Positions 51,379 through 60,504 of a DNA stretch of 64,000 nt are shown in pieces (the first letter of the stretch is position 1; each line of letters starts with the position of its first letter). The DNA is from Arthrobacter sp. B1805. GTDB lineage: Bacteria; Actinomycetota; Actinomycetes; Actinomycetales; Micrococcaceae. Under the pieces are notes generated by a model, which did not search any database, was not told the DNA's origin, and was given only the letters and a program-made list of their open reading frames with translations. Location of the stretch: the NCBI RefSeq assembly GCF_002929745.1, contig NZ_PJIQ01000004.1, forward strand, positions 124,001 to 188,000, read 5' to 3'. A program made the position numbers and the translations under genes.

Positions 51379-52073
51379 CAGGCTCCTGCCACCCTCGCCT
51401 CGAGCGCCACGGTGTCCCGTGCCGGCTTCGCGCCGGCGGCCGTCCTGCGCGTCCACGGCGTCAGCAGGCGCTCGGCCAGCACGAGCACGAGGTCCATGAC
51501 GAGAGCCAGCAGCAGGATGATCACGATGCCGACGGCGATCTCCGTCGGGAACGACCGGAAGAGCCCGTCGGTGAACAGCGTGCCGAGGCTCGGGACCCCG
51601 ATGAGCGCACCGACGCTCACGAGCGAGATGTTCGTGACCGAGACGACGCGGAGTCCGGCGAACAGCACGGGCAGCGATAGGGGGAGGTCGACGGTCAGGA
51701 ACCTGCGCATGGGCTTGTAGCCCATGGCGACCGCGGCCTGCCGGACGCCGTCGTCGATCGAGTTGAGGGCATCCAGCGTGGAGCGGACGAGCAGGGAGAA
51801 GGCGTAGATGGACAGCGCCACGATCACGTTGATCGGGTCGATCACCTTCGTACCGAGGACCACGGGGAGGAACACGAACATCGCGAGCGACGGGATCGTG
51901 TACAGGATGGAGGAGCCGGTCAGCAGGACCGATCCGACGGTGCGGTTGAGCCGCGCGACCTGCGCCATCGGCACGGCGACGAGGACGCCCAGCAGAAGCG
52001 GCACGATCGCCTGGAACAGGTGCAGGCGTGCGTGGAGCCAGATGTAGTCGAGGTTGCCGAGGAACCAGTCCAC
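51378..52073 (-). CDS. Osmoprotectant ABC transporter permease
   Basis: The 231-residue partner permease has MDWFLGNLDYIWLHARLHLF at its N-terminus, about six helices and the loop RQAAVAMGYKPMRRFLTVDL for ATPase contact. It starts with GTG 2 bp after the stop of the ATPase gene. The two permeases differ in sequence and should form a heterodimer. Confidence 0.9.
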   Translation of the reverse strand: MDWFLGNLDYIWLHARLHLFQAIVPLLLGVLVAVPMAQVARLNRTVGSVLLTGSSILYTIPSLAMFVFLPVVLGTKVIDPINVIVALSIYAFSLLVRSTLDALNSIDDGVRQAAVAMGYKPMRRFLTVDLPLSLPVLFAGLRVVSVTNISLVSVGALIGVPSLGTLFTDGLFRSFPTEIAVGIVIILLLALVMDLVLVLAERLLTPWTRRTAAGAKPARDTVALEARVAGA

Positions 52074-52075
52074 GC

Positions 52076-53230
52076 TCAGACCACCGTGTTGTGATCGGCG
52101 CGCCCGCGGTCGAGCCTGGCAGCCTCGATGAGCTCGAAGACCTCCGCGGCCCTCACCACCCCGAGGGCGCGCCCGTCGGCGTCGACCGCTACGCCCAGGC
52201 CCGACGGCGAGGACAGCGCGGCATCCAGCGCGCGGCGCAGGGTGTCGCCGCGCGTATACAGGGAACCTCCGGGAACGGCCTCGGCCTGCTGCGTGATGCT
52301 TTCACGCCGGGCCTGCGGGATCCAGCCGTGGGGACGACCGTCCGCGTCGACGAGCAGCGTCCAGGGCGACCGTACGGAGACCGTCGGATCCCCGAGCCGC
52401 TCCACCTCGATGGTCTCGATCGGGTGGATCACGACCTGGTCCCCCGGCTGGAAGGACAGGTGGCGGAATCCGCGATCCCTTCCCACGAAGGACGCCACGA
52501 AGTCGTCCACCGGCACGCGCAGGATCTCCTCGGGAGTGGCGTACTGGGCGAGCCGCCCCCCGACGGCGAGGACGGCCACCTTGTCGCCCAGGATCGTCGC
52601 CTCGTCGATGTCGTGCGTGACGAAGACGATCGTCTTGGCGAGGTCGCGCTGCAGTCGCAGCAGTTCCTCCTGCAGTTCGGCGCGCACCACCGGGTCCACT
52701 GCGCTGAAGGGCTCGTCCATGAGCAGCACCGGCGGATCCGCTGCGAGGGCGCGAGCGACACCCACCCGCTGCTGCTGGCCGCCGGACAGCTGGCCGGGGT
52801 AGCGCCGGCCGAGGTCCGACGCGAGGCCGACGACGTCGAGCAATTCCTGCGCCCGTTTGCGGGCGTCTGCCTTGCCGACCCCGTTGAGCCGGGGCACGGT
52901 CGCTATGTTGTCCAGCACGGTCCTGTGGGGCAGGAGGCCCGAGGCCTGCATGACGTAGCCCATCGAGCGCCGCAACTCCGCGGCATTCCGCTGCGAGACG
53001 TCCTGCCCGTCGAGGAACACCTGGCCCGACGTCGGTTCCACCATCCGGTTGATCATGCGCATGGACGTCGTCTTGCCGCAGCCCGATGGCCCTACCAGGA
53101 CCGTGATCCTCCCCCTGTCGATGGCCATGGTGAGATCGTTCACCGCGGGGCGCCCGCCGTCGTACGTCTTCGTGACGTGGCGGAACTCGATCATGGGATG
53201 TTGGCTGGACGCCTGCTCGGTGGAAGTCAT
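52076..53230 (-). CDS. Osmoprotectant ABC transporter ATPase with CBS domains
   Basis: The 384-residue ProV/OpuCA-type ATPase has Walker A GPSGCGKTTSMRMINR, signature [16 protein letters not shown], Walker B VLLMDEPFSAVDP and the switch His in VFVTHDIDEA. The last 130 residues form paired CBS modules (IPQARRESITQQAEAV; LGVAVDADGRALGVV), which in OpuA sense ionic strength. The operon runs ATPase, permease, permease, binding protein. A promoter candidate lies about 140 bp upstream. Confidence 0.92.
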   Translation of the reverse strand: MTSTEQASSQHPMIEFRHVTKTYDGGRPAVNDLTMAIDRGRITVLVGPSGCGKTTSMRMINRMVEPTSGQVFLDGQDVSQRNAAELRRSMGYVMQASGLLPHRTVLDNIATVPRLNGVGKADARKRAQELLDVVGLASDLGRRYPGQLSGGQQQRVGVARALAADPPVLLMDEPFSAVDPVVRAELQEELLRLQRDLAKTIVFVTHDIDEATILGDKVAVLAVGGRLAQYATPEEILRVPVDDFVASFVGRDRGFRHLSFQPGDQVVIHPIETIEVERLGDPTVSVRSPWTLLVDADGRPHGWIPQARRESITQQAEAVPGGSLYTRGDTLRRALDAALSSPSGLGVAVDADGRALGVVRAAEVFELIEAARLDRGRADHNTVV

Positions 53231-53367
53231 GGCAGCTGTGCCTTTCGTGGCAGGAGCTTCTCGGCCGGGCTACACCCGCGGGCCGCACATGATGCGGTTC
53301 CGGCTTGCCGTCCGAGTGGTCGATGAGCGGGGCGCTCAGCGGTCAGTTCAAGCTGTCGGAGGTTCTG

Positions 53368-53395
53368 AGTCTAACCATGACTTCGGAGCAGACAA
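53368..53395 (-). promoter_or_regulatory. Sigma-A-like promoter of the osmoprotectant operon
   Basis: On the minus strand TTGTCT (53390-53395) and TAGACT (53368-53373) have a 16-bp spacer. This gives a leader of about 130 bases before the ATPase start. The rest of the 252-bp gap shows nothing further. Confidence 0.5.
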
Positions 53396-53482
53396 GGCCT
53401 CATATGGGTCGCGGCTGCGTCACACTGCGACACCCGCCCCCGGGTGGACCTTGTGCCCGGCTCGGAAACGGTCCCGGCCCGG

Positions 53483-54469
53483 CTACGCCCGCCCTCCGGC
53501 CAGGAACTTCGCCCCCATGACCGGATCCTCGGTGAGGAACACGACCTCGATCACGCCCTCGGCGGTGAGGCGGGCCCGGAGGCGGGCCTGCAGGTCGGGC
53601 TGGTGCATCGCGAGCCCTCCGCCCAGGACGATCGGACCAGGTACTCCGATCACCGTCGCGACATCGAGCACGAGGCGCGTGAGGTCTGCTGCCGCTCGGT
53701 CCACGATCGCCGCGGCGTCCTCGTGTCCGTCCCGTGCGGCGTCGAACACCGCCCGGGACTGTGCTGCCCAGTACGTGCGCCCCGCTCCTGAGTGGAAGAG
53801 TCCGATCAGTTCCGGCACGGTATCCACTCCGTTGAGCGCCAGGACGGCCGTGTCGAGCGTATCGGGACGCATCCCGAGGTCGTGCCGATGCAGCGCACGA
53901 CGGACTGCTTCACGCGCCACCCAGTAGCCGCTGCCCTCGTCCCCGAGGAGGTAGCCCCAGCCGCCCGACCTGGCTTCCCTGCCGTCATCCCCCACGCCCC
54001 AGGCCACCGACCCCGTTCCGGCGATGACCGCGATGCCGGTTCGTGCACCGCCCGCCGCGAGGATGAGCCGTGTGTCATGGACGACGTCGATGGCGGCGTT
54101 CGGCGTGTTCGGGGCGATCAGACCCCGAAGGCGTTCGGCATCGGCTGCCGTGTCCACTCCCCCGGATCCAGCGACGACGAGGCCGACACCGTGCGCCTGC
54201 ATGGGCGGCAGGAGTTCCTCGAACAATGCCCGCAGGTTACGGGCGGCTTCCGCGGGAGTGACGTTCTGCACGTTCGCACTCCCCGCGCGTGCCTCCCGGA
54301 CGAGCGTGCCGCCGACCCACAGCGCACCGTGCGTCTTGGAACCGCCGATGTCGAGCCCGACGACGACCGCTCCGTCACCGTTGCCTCCGACTCCTCCGAG
54401 CGCTCCGTCCTTCCCGTTCCTGCCGGCTCGGATGGTCGGGAGGGACTCGTGCGCGGGCGTGTTCGACAT
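53483..54469 (-). CDS. N-acetylglucosamine-kinase-like BadF/BadG-type protein
   Basis: The 328-residue ASKHA-fold kinase has the phosphate-1 loop VVGLDIGGSKTHGALWVGG, the connect motif GSGGVDTAAD, the phosphate-2 loop AVIAGTGSVAWGVGDDG with GWGYLLGDEGSG, and an adenosine motif VLGGGLAMHQ. These match the BadF/BadG/BcrA ATPase family, which includes N-acetylglucosamine kinases. A 35-residue polar N-terminus precedes the fold. TAGGCT 6 bp before the ATG suggests a leaderless start. The sugar is not fixed by the sequence; wall recycling is plausible. Confidence 0.85.
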   Translation of the reverse strand: MSNTPAHESLPTIRAGRNGKDGALGGVGGNGDGAVVVGLDIGGSKTHGALWVGGTLVREARAGSANVQNVTPAEAARNLRALFEELLPPMQAHGVGLVVAGSGGVDTAADAERLRGLIAPNTPNAAIDVVHDTRLILAAGGARTGIAVIAGTGSVAWGVGDDGREARSGGWGYLLGDEGSGYWVAREAVRRALHRHDLGMRPDTLDTAVLALNGVDTVPELIGLFHSGAGRTYWAAQSRAVFDAARDGHEDAAAIVDRAAADLTRLVLDVATVIGVPGPIVLGGGLAMHQPDLQARLRARLTAEGVIEVVFLTEDPVMGAKFLAGGRA

Positions 54470-54475
54470 GCCTAC

Positions 54476-54481
54476 AGCCTA
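54476..54481 (-). promoter_or_regulatory. -10-like element of the sugar-kinase gene (leaderless)
   Basis: On the minus strand TAGGCT, then GTAGGC, then the ATG at 54469. Confidence 0.45.
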
Positions 54482-54565
54482 CAAACAGCGGAACCCGTCC
54501 GGGTCGGACCCCGAGGACCGACCGGGCGGCCCGCCTACTGAGGGGCACGTTACCGAGTGGCCCGC

Positions 54566-55807
54566 CTACCGGGCGGCTCGGCGGCGGACGATCAGTGAAC
54601 CGATGGCGAGCACCGCGCACACGGCGGACACAGCCGCCGCGAACACCGTGACGGACTCGTTCAGCCCCCATACCCCGGCGGCGGCACCGAGGCCCAGCAC
54701 GGGGACGGCGCTGCCGAGGTAGGTGATGACGTACACGGCACTGACGGTCTGGGCATGCAGGGCCGGGTCGACCTTCACGGACACCTCGTTGAAGACCACC
54801 CGGAAGGCCATGCCCTGCCCGAAACCGGCAACGACGCAGGCTGCGACGAGCAGGGAAACGCTGCCCGTACCCTCGGCGACCGGCAGGAGGCCCACCCCCA
54901 CGGCCATGCCCGCGAGGCCCAGCGGCACCACGAACCGTCCGCGGGGTGACAGCAGCTGACTGACGGCGGACGAGCCGAGCACGAGGGCCGCGAGAAGGCC
55001 GATGAGCGGTCGCGACGACGTACCGGCTATTCCCGCGAACCAGGTGGGAGCAAGGCTCAGCGTGAAGCCGAAGACCGCGAAACTGAGGAAGCCGACGGAC
55101 GACGCCGTCCAGAAGGACCGTCGCGCGTCCGGCGATACCGCAGGACGTCTGGGTCGCAGTGCCGACAACGGATTGTCCGGGGCCCCGGGTTTGATCGCCG
55201 GCCGCGCACGGAGCAGCACGAGAGGCACCAGAAGGCTCGCGAGCACCACCAGGTAGACGAGGAAGGGCGTCCTCGTGGGAGTGGGCAGGAGCGAGAGGAG
55301 CCCGCCGATCACCGGCCCTGCGGCCACTCCCCCGGCGGAGGCCATCAGCGTGAAGCGGGATGCCCAGTCCGGCCGGGTCGGAAGGAGGTCCCGGAGCGCG
55401 GCGGCGCTCGCGCCGGTGGCCAGGGCGACGGCAGCACCCTGCAGGATTCGCCCGGCGGCCAGCATCGGCAATGAGGTGGCGAACCCGAACAGGGCGGCGC
55501 CGAGCAGTCCGAGAACGACGGCGAGGACCAGCGCGGCGCGCCGCCCGATGTAGTCCGACCAGTGCCCAGCCAGGACGAGCCCGACGATCAGCGCCACGAC
55601 GTAGGAGGCGAACGCGACCGTGACGGCGAACGATGTCAGCCCGAGTTCCGCCTGGATGAGCGGGTAGATGGGCGTCGCGAGGTTGGCCCCGATCAGGAGC
55701 GTCGAGATCACCGTCACCGCGAGCGCGAGCCGCACCGCCAGGGACGCGTCCCAGCTGCGGCGCTCAGCGGAGGACGGTTTCATCCGGAGCTCGTTGATGA
55801 CGCTCAT
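54566..55807 (-). CDS. MFS transporter
   Basis: The 413-residue protein has twelve predicted helices and the A-motif loop GHWSDYIGRRAALVLAVVLG between helices 2 and 3, as in drug or metabolite efflux proteins of the DHA1 type. The motif C-like GPVIGGLLS in helix 5 supports an antiporter. The start at 55807 follows AAGGAGAAGCGGTGGG. It is divergent from an AsnC/Lrp regulator; the shared 159 bp contain a perfect inverted repeat. I infer export of an amino acid or related compound under control of that regulator. Confidence 0.88.
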   Translation of the reverse strand: MSVINELRMKPSSAERRSWDASLAVRLALAVTVISTLLIGANLATPIYPLIQAELGLTSFAVTVAFASYVVALIVGLVLAGHWSDYIGRRAALVLAVVLGLLGAALFGFATSLPMLAAGRILQGAAVALATGASAAALRDLLPTRPDWASRFTLMASAGGVAAGPVIGGLLSLLPTPTRTPFLVYLVVLASLLVPLVLLRARPAIKPGAPDNPLSALRPRRPAVSPDARRSFWTASSVGFLSFAVFGFTLSLAPTWFAGIAGTSSRPLIGLLAALVLGSSAVSQLLSPRGRFVVPLGLAGMAVGVGLLPVAEGTGSVSLLVAACVVAGFGQGMAFRVVFNEVSVKVDPALHAQTVSAVYVITYLGSAVPVLGLGAAAGVWGLNESVTVFAAAVSAVCAVLAIGSLIVRRRAAR

Positions 55808-55924
55808 CCCACCGCTTCTCCTTGCTCGCACGCGCTCAGACTATGGCTCTTCCGCGCGCTCTTCCGCCCGGACATCTATAGGATGAGGTTGAGTGCCACC
55901 GTCTAGCAGGACGGGACGGATATT

Positions 55925-55941
55925 TTGCGCAGGATGCGCAA
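55925..55941. promoter_or_regulatory. Candidate AsnC/Lrp operator
   Basis: TTGCGCA and TGCGCAA, perfect 7-bp arms with a 3-bp centre (GGA), stand 25 bp before the regulator start and about 118 bp from the MFS start. Size and symmetry suit an Lrp-type dimer site. Confidence 0.6.
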
Positions 55942-55966
55942 CACAGGCAGCGCCGATTGACCGGAA

Positions 55967-56458
55967 GTGAGCTCCGTGAGCAAGTTGGACAACCTCGACA
56001 TGCGCCTGCTGCTCGAGCTCGTGCGGGACCCCAGGGCCCAGGTCAGTGAGCTCAGCGAACTCCTCGGCGTGGCCCGCAATACGGCGCAGAGCAGGATCCG
56101 CAGGCTGCTCCGGGCGGGGACGCTCCGCAGGAGCGGACGCGAGATCGACCTCGAGGCCCTGGGCTACGACGTCATCGCCTTCATCACCATCGAAGTGTCG
56201 CACCGCGAACTCGATGGCGTCATCGCCGGGCTGCGCACCCTCACCCAGGTGTTGGAGGTCCACGAGATCTCCGGACGCGGCGACGTGTGGTGCCGCGTCG
56301 CGGCGACGGACACGCACAACCTGCAGGTCGCACTGCGCTCCGTGCTCAAGATCAAGGGGGTCATCCGCACCGAGACGGTGCTCGCCCTGCACGAGCACAT
56401 CCCCTACCGCACGGAACCCCTCCTGGAACGACTGGCGCAGCTGCCGGCCGACGCCTGA
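55967..56458 (+). CDS. AsnC/Lrp-family transcriptional regulator
   Basis: The 163-residue protein has an N-terminal helix-turn-helix (LDNLDMRLLLELVRDPRAQV, then ELSELLGVARNTAQSRIRRL). A RAM ligand domain follows, with VIAFITIEVSHRELDGVIAG and RGDVWCRVAATDTHNLQVAL. Family members form octamers and bind amino acids. The start is GTG at 55967; GTG at 55976 with GGAAGTGA upstream is a good alternative. It is divergent from the MFS gene, with the AlaX-like gene 34 bp downstream. Confidence 0.9.
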   Translation: MSSVSKLDNLDMRLLLELVRDPRAQVSELSELLGVARNTAQSRIRRLLRAGTLRRSGREIDLEALGYDVIAFITIEVSHRELDGVIAGLRTLTQVLEVHEISGRGDVWCRVAATDTHNLQVALRSVLKIKGVIRTETVLALHEHIPYRTEPLLERLAQLPADA

Positions 56459-56492
56459 CCCGCCCCAGCACGCCCGAGCACAAGGAGCTCCC

Positions 56493-57365
56493 ATGGTTCT
56501 GCCGACGTCCGACACCCTCGTCACCTATCCCCAGGGAGCCGTCGGATCGGCCTCGCGCGTGATCCACGTCGAGATTCGCGACGACGGTCGACGCGCGGTC
56601 CTGCTCGACACCACCGCGTTCCACCCTGTCGACCACGCCTGGCCCGACCAGGGACCGGACCGCGGCGAGCTGGTTGCCGACGGGAGTAGCTGGCCCGTGG
56701 TCGATTGCGTGGTCGGAGCCACCGACGGGACCACGCTGTACCTGGGCGGGGAGGCGCCCGTGCGCAAGGGCACCGACGGATGGGCGTTCGTCGTCGTGCA
56801 CCTCCTCGACGGCGACGGGCCCGCGGAAGGCGACGACGTCGTCGTACGTGTGGACGCGGCACACCGGGCCGCGCTGTCCGCGGGGCACACGGGGTGCCAT
56901 CTCGCCTCGCTGGCCCTGAACCGCGCGCTCGCCGGGCGCTGGAAGAAGGACGCGGCACCCGATGCTCTCGGCGCCCCGAACTTCGACGCCCTGGCGATCG
57001 ACACCACCGTCATCGGCGAGTTCGGCTCGGTCGACCGGTACCGCCTGGGGAAGTCCCTGCGCCGCAAGGGCTTCGGTACGGAGGGCCTCGACACCGACGC
57101 CACAGCCTCCATCGTCAACGCCACGCTCGCCGTCTGGACGTCGACGGGCGCACCGATAACCATCGGCGCGGACGGGCCGGGCCTCACTGATCGGCGGCGG
57201 TGGATCTGCGACCTTCCCGGCGAGCAGGCCGAGATCCCCTGTGGCGGGACGCACCTGGCGTCGCTGGCGGGCGTCGCGGTGTCCGTCCACCTGGACTTGG
57301 CCGACGTCGACGGGACACCGGTCCTGCGGATGGAGACGCGCGTGGACGTGCCCTCTCCGGCCTGA
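56493..57365 (+). CDS. AlaX-like (alanyl-tRNA editing) metal-dependent hydrolase
   Basis: The 290-residue protein resembles the free editing domain of alanyl-tRNA synthetase. The zinc ligands are present as HTGCH (H132, H136) and CGGTH (C250, H254). The N-terminal beta part has TAFHPVDHAWPDQGPDRG where classical AlaX has TxFYPEGGGQPxDxG, a distinct subfamily form. It probably hydrolyses mischarged Ser- or Gly-tRNA(Ala), or a related aminoacyl compound. CAAGGAGCTCCC precedes the ATG. It is co-oriented with the Lrp-type regulator gene, which may link it to amino-acid status. Confidence 0.8.
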   Translation: MVLPTSDTLVTYPQGAVGSASRVIHVEIRDDGRRAVLLDTTAFHPVDHAWPDQGPDRGELVADGSSWPVVDCVVGATDGTTLYLGGEAPVRKGTDGWAFVVVHLLDGDGPAEGDDVVVRVDAAHRAALSAGHTGCHLASLALNRALAGRWKKDAAPDALGAPNFDALAIDTTVIGEFGSVDRYRLGKSLRRKGFGTEGLDTDATASIVNATLAVWTSTGAPITIGADGPGLTDRRRWICDLPGEQAEIPCGGTHLASLAGVAVSVHLDLADVDGTPVLRMETRVDVPSPA

Positions 57366-57407
57366 GGCCTGCGTTCGAGCCCTCGGGCCGGCACGGGGTC
57401 GCCGACA

Positions 57408-58691
57408 TCAGCGCTCGCCGGCCCTGCCTGGCCGACCGGCGCCCAGCGACCGCGCCTCCGCAAGGAACTGCTCCGCCACCTCCAGTCGGGACAGCGCCTC
57501 CGTCATGCCGCCCTCGTCCCCGGGGCGGCTCCGGGCTCCGGCAACGAGGGTGAGGCTTACGGCGGCGGCGCGACTGCGCAGCGCGGCGGGGTCCACGTGC
57601 CGGTCGAAGACCCGCATGAAGCGCACCAGGGCCTGAGGCACGTGGACGTAACCGTGGTGCAGGCCGGGTAGGACGGCGACGTGGCCGAGGAAGCAGGCGA
57701 GGTCGTCGACGAGGCGGCCCGGTCCGAGCGCGTCGACATCGAGGACACCCGATACGGCAGCGCCGGTGATGAGGAGGTTGCCCTCGTAGAAGTCGCCGTG
57801 CGTAGGGACCAGGGGGCCGCTCTCACTGGCACGGACGGCGTCGTCGATCCCGTGCGCGAGCCGACGGATGCGCTCCGCCTCGGCCGGAAGGACGGCCACC
57901 GCGCCTTCGCCGTAGTCGCGCACGCGGGCGGCCCATGGCGGACGTACCGGCAGCGTGAGGACGGCAGGCGGGAGCGACCTGAGGAGCTGTACGAGCGCCT
58001 CGGGATCGACGTCGGCGGCACCGTCGCGCATGAGCAGCTCGGCGAGCGGAGTCCCCGCGGCCGCGTGCATCGCGACGACGTCCTGCACCGGTTCGCCTGC
58101 GAGCACCGGCGCCGGAACGCCCGCGGACTGCAGCATCCTGTGCCGCTCCGCCAACTGCACGGCCGCGTTCCGGCGCAGCACCTTAAGGTAACGGGCGTCG
58201 TCGCCGTTCCGCGCCATGACGACTGCCCGCCTCAGCGGCCGGTAGCTCTTTAGTTCGACGACGGTGTCCGCGGGATCATGCTGCGGACCGAACGCCCACC
58301 GGGTCATGCCCGCCGGATCCAGTGCAAGGGGAAGCCCGGGCAGCAGTGGATCGGCGGGATGCACCCAGACGAAGAATTCCTGGGTGCCCTGACGATGAGC
58401 AAGTACGGTGCGGCCGCTCAGTCCCGGAGGTGCGCTCGAGGTGATGCAGGCGTGGGTCGGTACGGAAGGAGAGACGCTGCGACGCCGTCCGCCGGGAGCG
58501 GGCTGCACCGCTATCGAGAAGACCCCCGTCACCCCGGCACCGGGCCGATGATGCACCGGTCCGAGCTGCCAGGACACGAGGCCCCAGCCGTCCGGGGCGA
58601 GCACCTTCCGCAGGAGCTCGCCGGGCGCATCCGACTCCAGGTAGGTGATGGCCTCCTGCTCGCGCATGATGCGCGCTTCCCTGGACCTCAT
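57408..58691 (-). CDS. Aminoglycoside-phosphotransferase-like (APH) protein
   Basis: The 427-residue kinase-fold protein has the Brenner-type motif THGDFYEGNLLI and the metal-binding VLDVDALGPGRLVDD at about residues 315-345. An atypical N-terminal third of about 150 residues includes FFVWVHPADPLLPGLPLALD. A specific substrate cannot be given; similar actinobacterial proteins phosphorylate small molecules or are uncharacterised. It is convergent with the AlaX-like gene. Confidence 0.75.
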   Translation of the reverse strand: MRSREARIMREQEAITYLESDAPGELLRKVLAPDGWGLVSWQLGPVHHRPGAGVTGVFSIAVQPAPGGRRRSVSPSVPTHACITSSAPPGLSGRTVLAHRQGTQEFFVWVHPADPLLPGLPLALDPAGMTRWAFGPQHDPADTVVELKSYRPLRRAVVMARNGDDARYLKVLRRNAAVQLAERHRMLQSAGVPAPVLAGEPVQDVVAMHAAAGTPLAELLMRDGAADVDPEALVQLLRSLPPAVLTLPVRPPWAARVRDYGEGAVAVLPAEAERIRRLAHGIDDAVRASESGPLVPTHGDFYEGNLLITGAAVSGVLDVDALGPGRLVDDLACFLGHVAVLPGLHHGYVHVPQALVRFMRVFDRHVDPAALRSRAAAVSLTLVAGARSRPGDEGGMTEALSRLEVAEQFLAEARSLGAGRPGRAGER

Positions 58692-58753
58692 GCGGTGGCT
58701 AGGCAGCGGTTACGGCCATCGTGGCGACGGCGCCGGGCCCTGGCACCGCTGCC

Positions 58754-59761
58754 TCAGGCTCGGCGTCGCTGCAGCACGTCGTCGAGGTTGATGCGCCCCG
58801 TGGCGGGAGCGGACCCGGAGGTCGTGGTTGCGGGATCGGCTGTCGCCGATGCGCTCCGTGCTGCAGCCTCCGCGGCCTTGATGGGGGTCTTCGACGAGGG
58901 CTTCGGTGCCTCGGGCAGATCGAGTGGAGCGGGGGCCTGGCGTTCGGCCTTCACCGAGTCGACGTAGGTGGGACGCGGGACCTCGACCGGCGCCCAGGCT
59001 GTTGCTCCGGCGGGCTGCGTAGCGGTTTCCTCGGTGACCGCCTGGATCCCGCTGTGCACCGACACCGCGGTGGCTCCGTGAGCTACTGCGAGGGCTGCTG
59101 TGCGAAGCTCCATCGCCGTCAGCGGCCGAACCGCCTGGTCCTCGGCGTCGAACAGTGCCGTGGGACGTTGTGGAGCAGCGCGACCGGCGGTTCCGGTCGT
59201 CTCGGACATCTCCGAAGTCTGGGATGTACCGGATGTCTCGGGTGCGGTGGTGCGCACGGGCGCCATCGCAGCGGCGAAAGCGTTGTTGATGCGTGCCCGA
59301 CGGGATCGGATGGCGAGGAACCTCAGCACCCCGACGGCGGCGGCAGTCAGTGCGGCGCAGGCGAGTGGAACGAGCAGGGACACGACGTTCAGCGCCGCGA
59401 GAACCAGCGTGACGGGTACGGCGACCAACGCCATGAGCCCCACCAACGCAACGGCGATGCGTCCCCAGCGGGGCGTGAACGACGTCGTGGGTGCGGACAC
59501 GCCGGGGTGCGCCGGCGCGGGCACTTCCTGGAACGCCGGGGAGTGGGTTCCCTGGATGCTCCACCAGCGACGCGGCGCGCTCTCAGGCTGGGTCATTGCC
59601 ATCGCGCTCCCCCACGCGCCGCGAGTCGAGGCATTCCGCGGAAGAGCCGCGGTTCCGGCTGTGGCCGGCACGTTCGCGCGGAGGACGAACGGGGCTACCC
59701 ACACCAGCCACAATCCGACGATTGCAGCGAGTACCAACGAACTATCCAGAGAGAAGACCAC
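58754..59761 (-). CDS. glpR: Divisome membrane protein GlpR/SepX
   Basis: The 335-residue protein begins SSLVLAAIVGLWLVWVAPFV (first helix). It has two more helices near residues 103-150 (IAVALVGLMALVAVPVTLVL and VSLLVPLACAALTAAAVGVL) and a long polar tail ending GRINLDDVLQRRRA. This layout and its position beside a RimJ-type acetyltransferase, galU and a 5-FCL gene match the actinobacterial cell-division protein SepX of Streptomyces / GlpR of Corynebacterium. In Corynebacterium GlpR recruits the MoeA-like Glp to FtsZ. The start is GTG at 59761 (TACGGT 7 bp upstream). Confidence 0.8.
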   Translation of the reverse strand: MVFSLDSSLVLAAIVGLWLVWVAPFVLRANVPATAGTAALPRNASTRGAWGSAMAMTQPESAPRRWWSIQGTHSPAFQEVPAPAHPGVSAPTTSFTPRWGRIAVALVGLMALVAVPVTLVLAALNVVSLLVPLACAALTAAAVGVLRFLAIRSRRARINNAFAAAMAPVRTTAPETSGTSQTSEMSETTGTAGRAAPQRPTALFDAEDQAVRPLTAMELRTAALAVAHGATAVSVHSGIQAVTEETATQPAGATAWAPVEVPRPTYVDSVKAERQAPAPLDLPEAPKPSSKTPIKAAEAAARSASATADPATTTSGSAPATGRINLDDVLQRRRA

Positions 59762-59868
59762 ATCTAGAACCGTAGGAGCAATCGCCCGCTGGGCGCGGCA
59801 TTGGCACGGGTGTGTCGTGATCGAATATGCCCTTCAGGGCATTGGACATCCAGGTCACCCCAGGCAGG

Positions 59869-60498
59869 TCACCCCAGGCGAGGTGGACTGCCCTCGAGCC
59901 ACGGAGTCAACAGACCGCGGGGCACTTCCTCCGCCGTGAGGGCGAAACTCCTGTGATCTGCCCACTGACCTGCTATGTGCAGATACCTGGGGCGCAGCCC
60001 TTCGTCGCGGAAGTGCAGTTTCTCCACGACCCGGAGGCTCGCACGGTTCTCCGGACGGATGTTGATCTCCATACGGTGCAGCCCGAGGTCACCGAAGCAG
60101 TAGTCGGTAGCAAGAGCCACCGCGGTCGGCGCGATCCCCCGCCCGGCCCGCTCGGAGTCGACCCAGTAGCCCAGCGTCGCCGTCATCGCCGAACCCCAGG
60201 TGATGCCCGAGACCGTCAACTGTCCGACGAGGCGCTCGTGGCCCGAGCCCGGCTGCTGCTCGAGGATGAGGAACGGAAGCGCCGTTCCTGCCCGTGCCTG
60301 TGCCGTCAGCGAGCGCACCATCTGGTGATAGGTGGGCAGGAAGCCCTCCGGGTCGGGGTTCGACGCCTCCCACGGGGCCAGCCAGCGGGCGTTGCGGTGT
60401 CGCAACGCAGTCCACGCCGCCTTGTCCCTGTGGCGAATGGGCCTGAGGACCAGCGAACCAGCCCTCAGGGTCACGGGCCAGCTGGCTGCCGACCACAC
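59869..60498 (-). CDS. rimJ: RimJ-type GNAT acetyltransferase
   Basis: The 209-residue protein has an N-terminal LRAGSLVLRPIRHRDKAAW, the central VGQLTVSGITWGSAMTATLG, the acetyl-CoA loop region ERAGRGIAPTAVALATDY and the C-terminal NIRPENRASLRVVEKLHFRD. All are standard for RimJ/RimL enzymes that acetylate protein N-termini. It begins 6 bp after the galU stop (GTG) and should share its transcript. It is a conserved member of the galU-glpR neighbourhood. Confidence 0.88.
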   Translation of the reverse strand: MWSAASWPVTLRAGSLVLRPIRHRDKAAWTALRHRNARWLAPWEASNPDPEGFLPTYHQMVRSLTAQARAGTALPFLILEQQPGSGHERLVGQLTVSGITWGSAMTATLGYWVDSERAGRGIAPTAVALATDYCFGDLGLHRMEINIRPENRASLRVVEKLHFRDEGLRPRYLHIAGQWADHRSFALTAEEVPRGLLTPWLEGSPPRLG

Positions 60499-60504
60499 GG
60501 CGGA

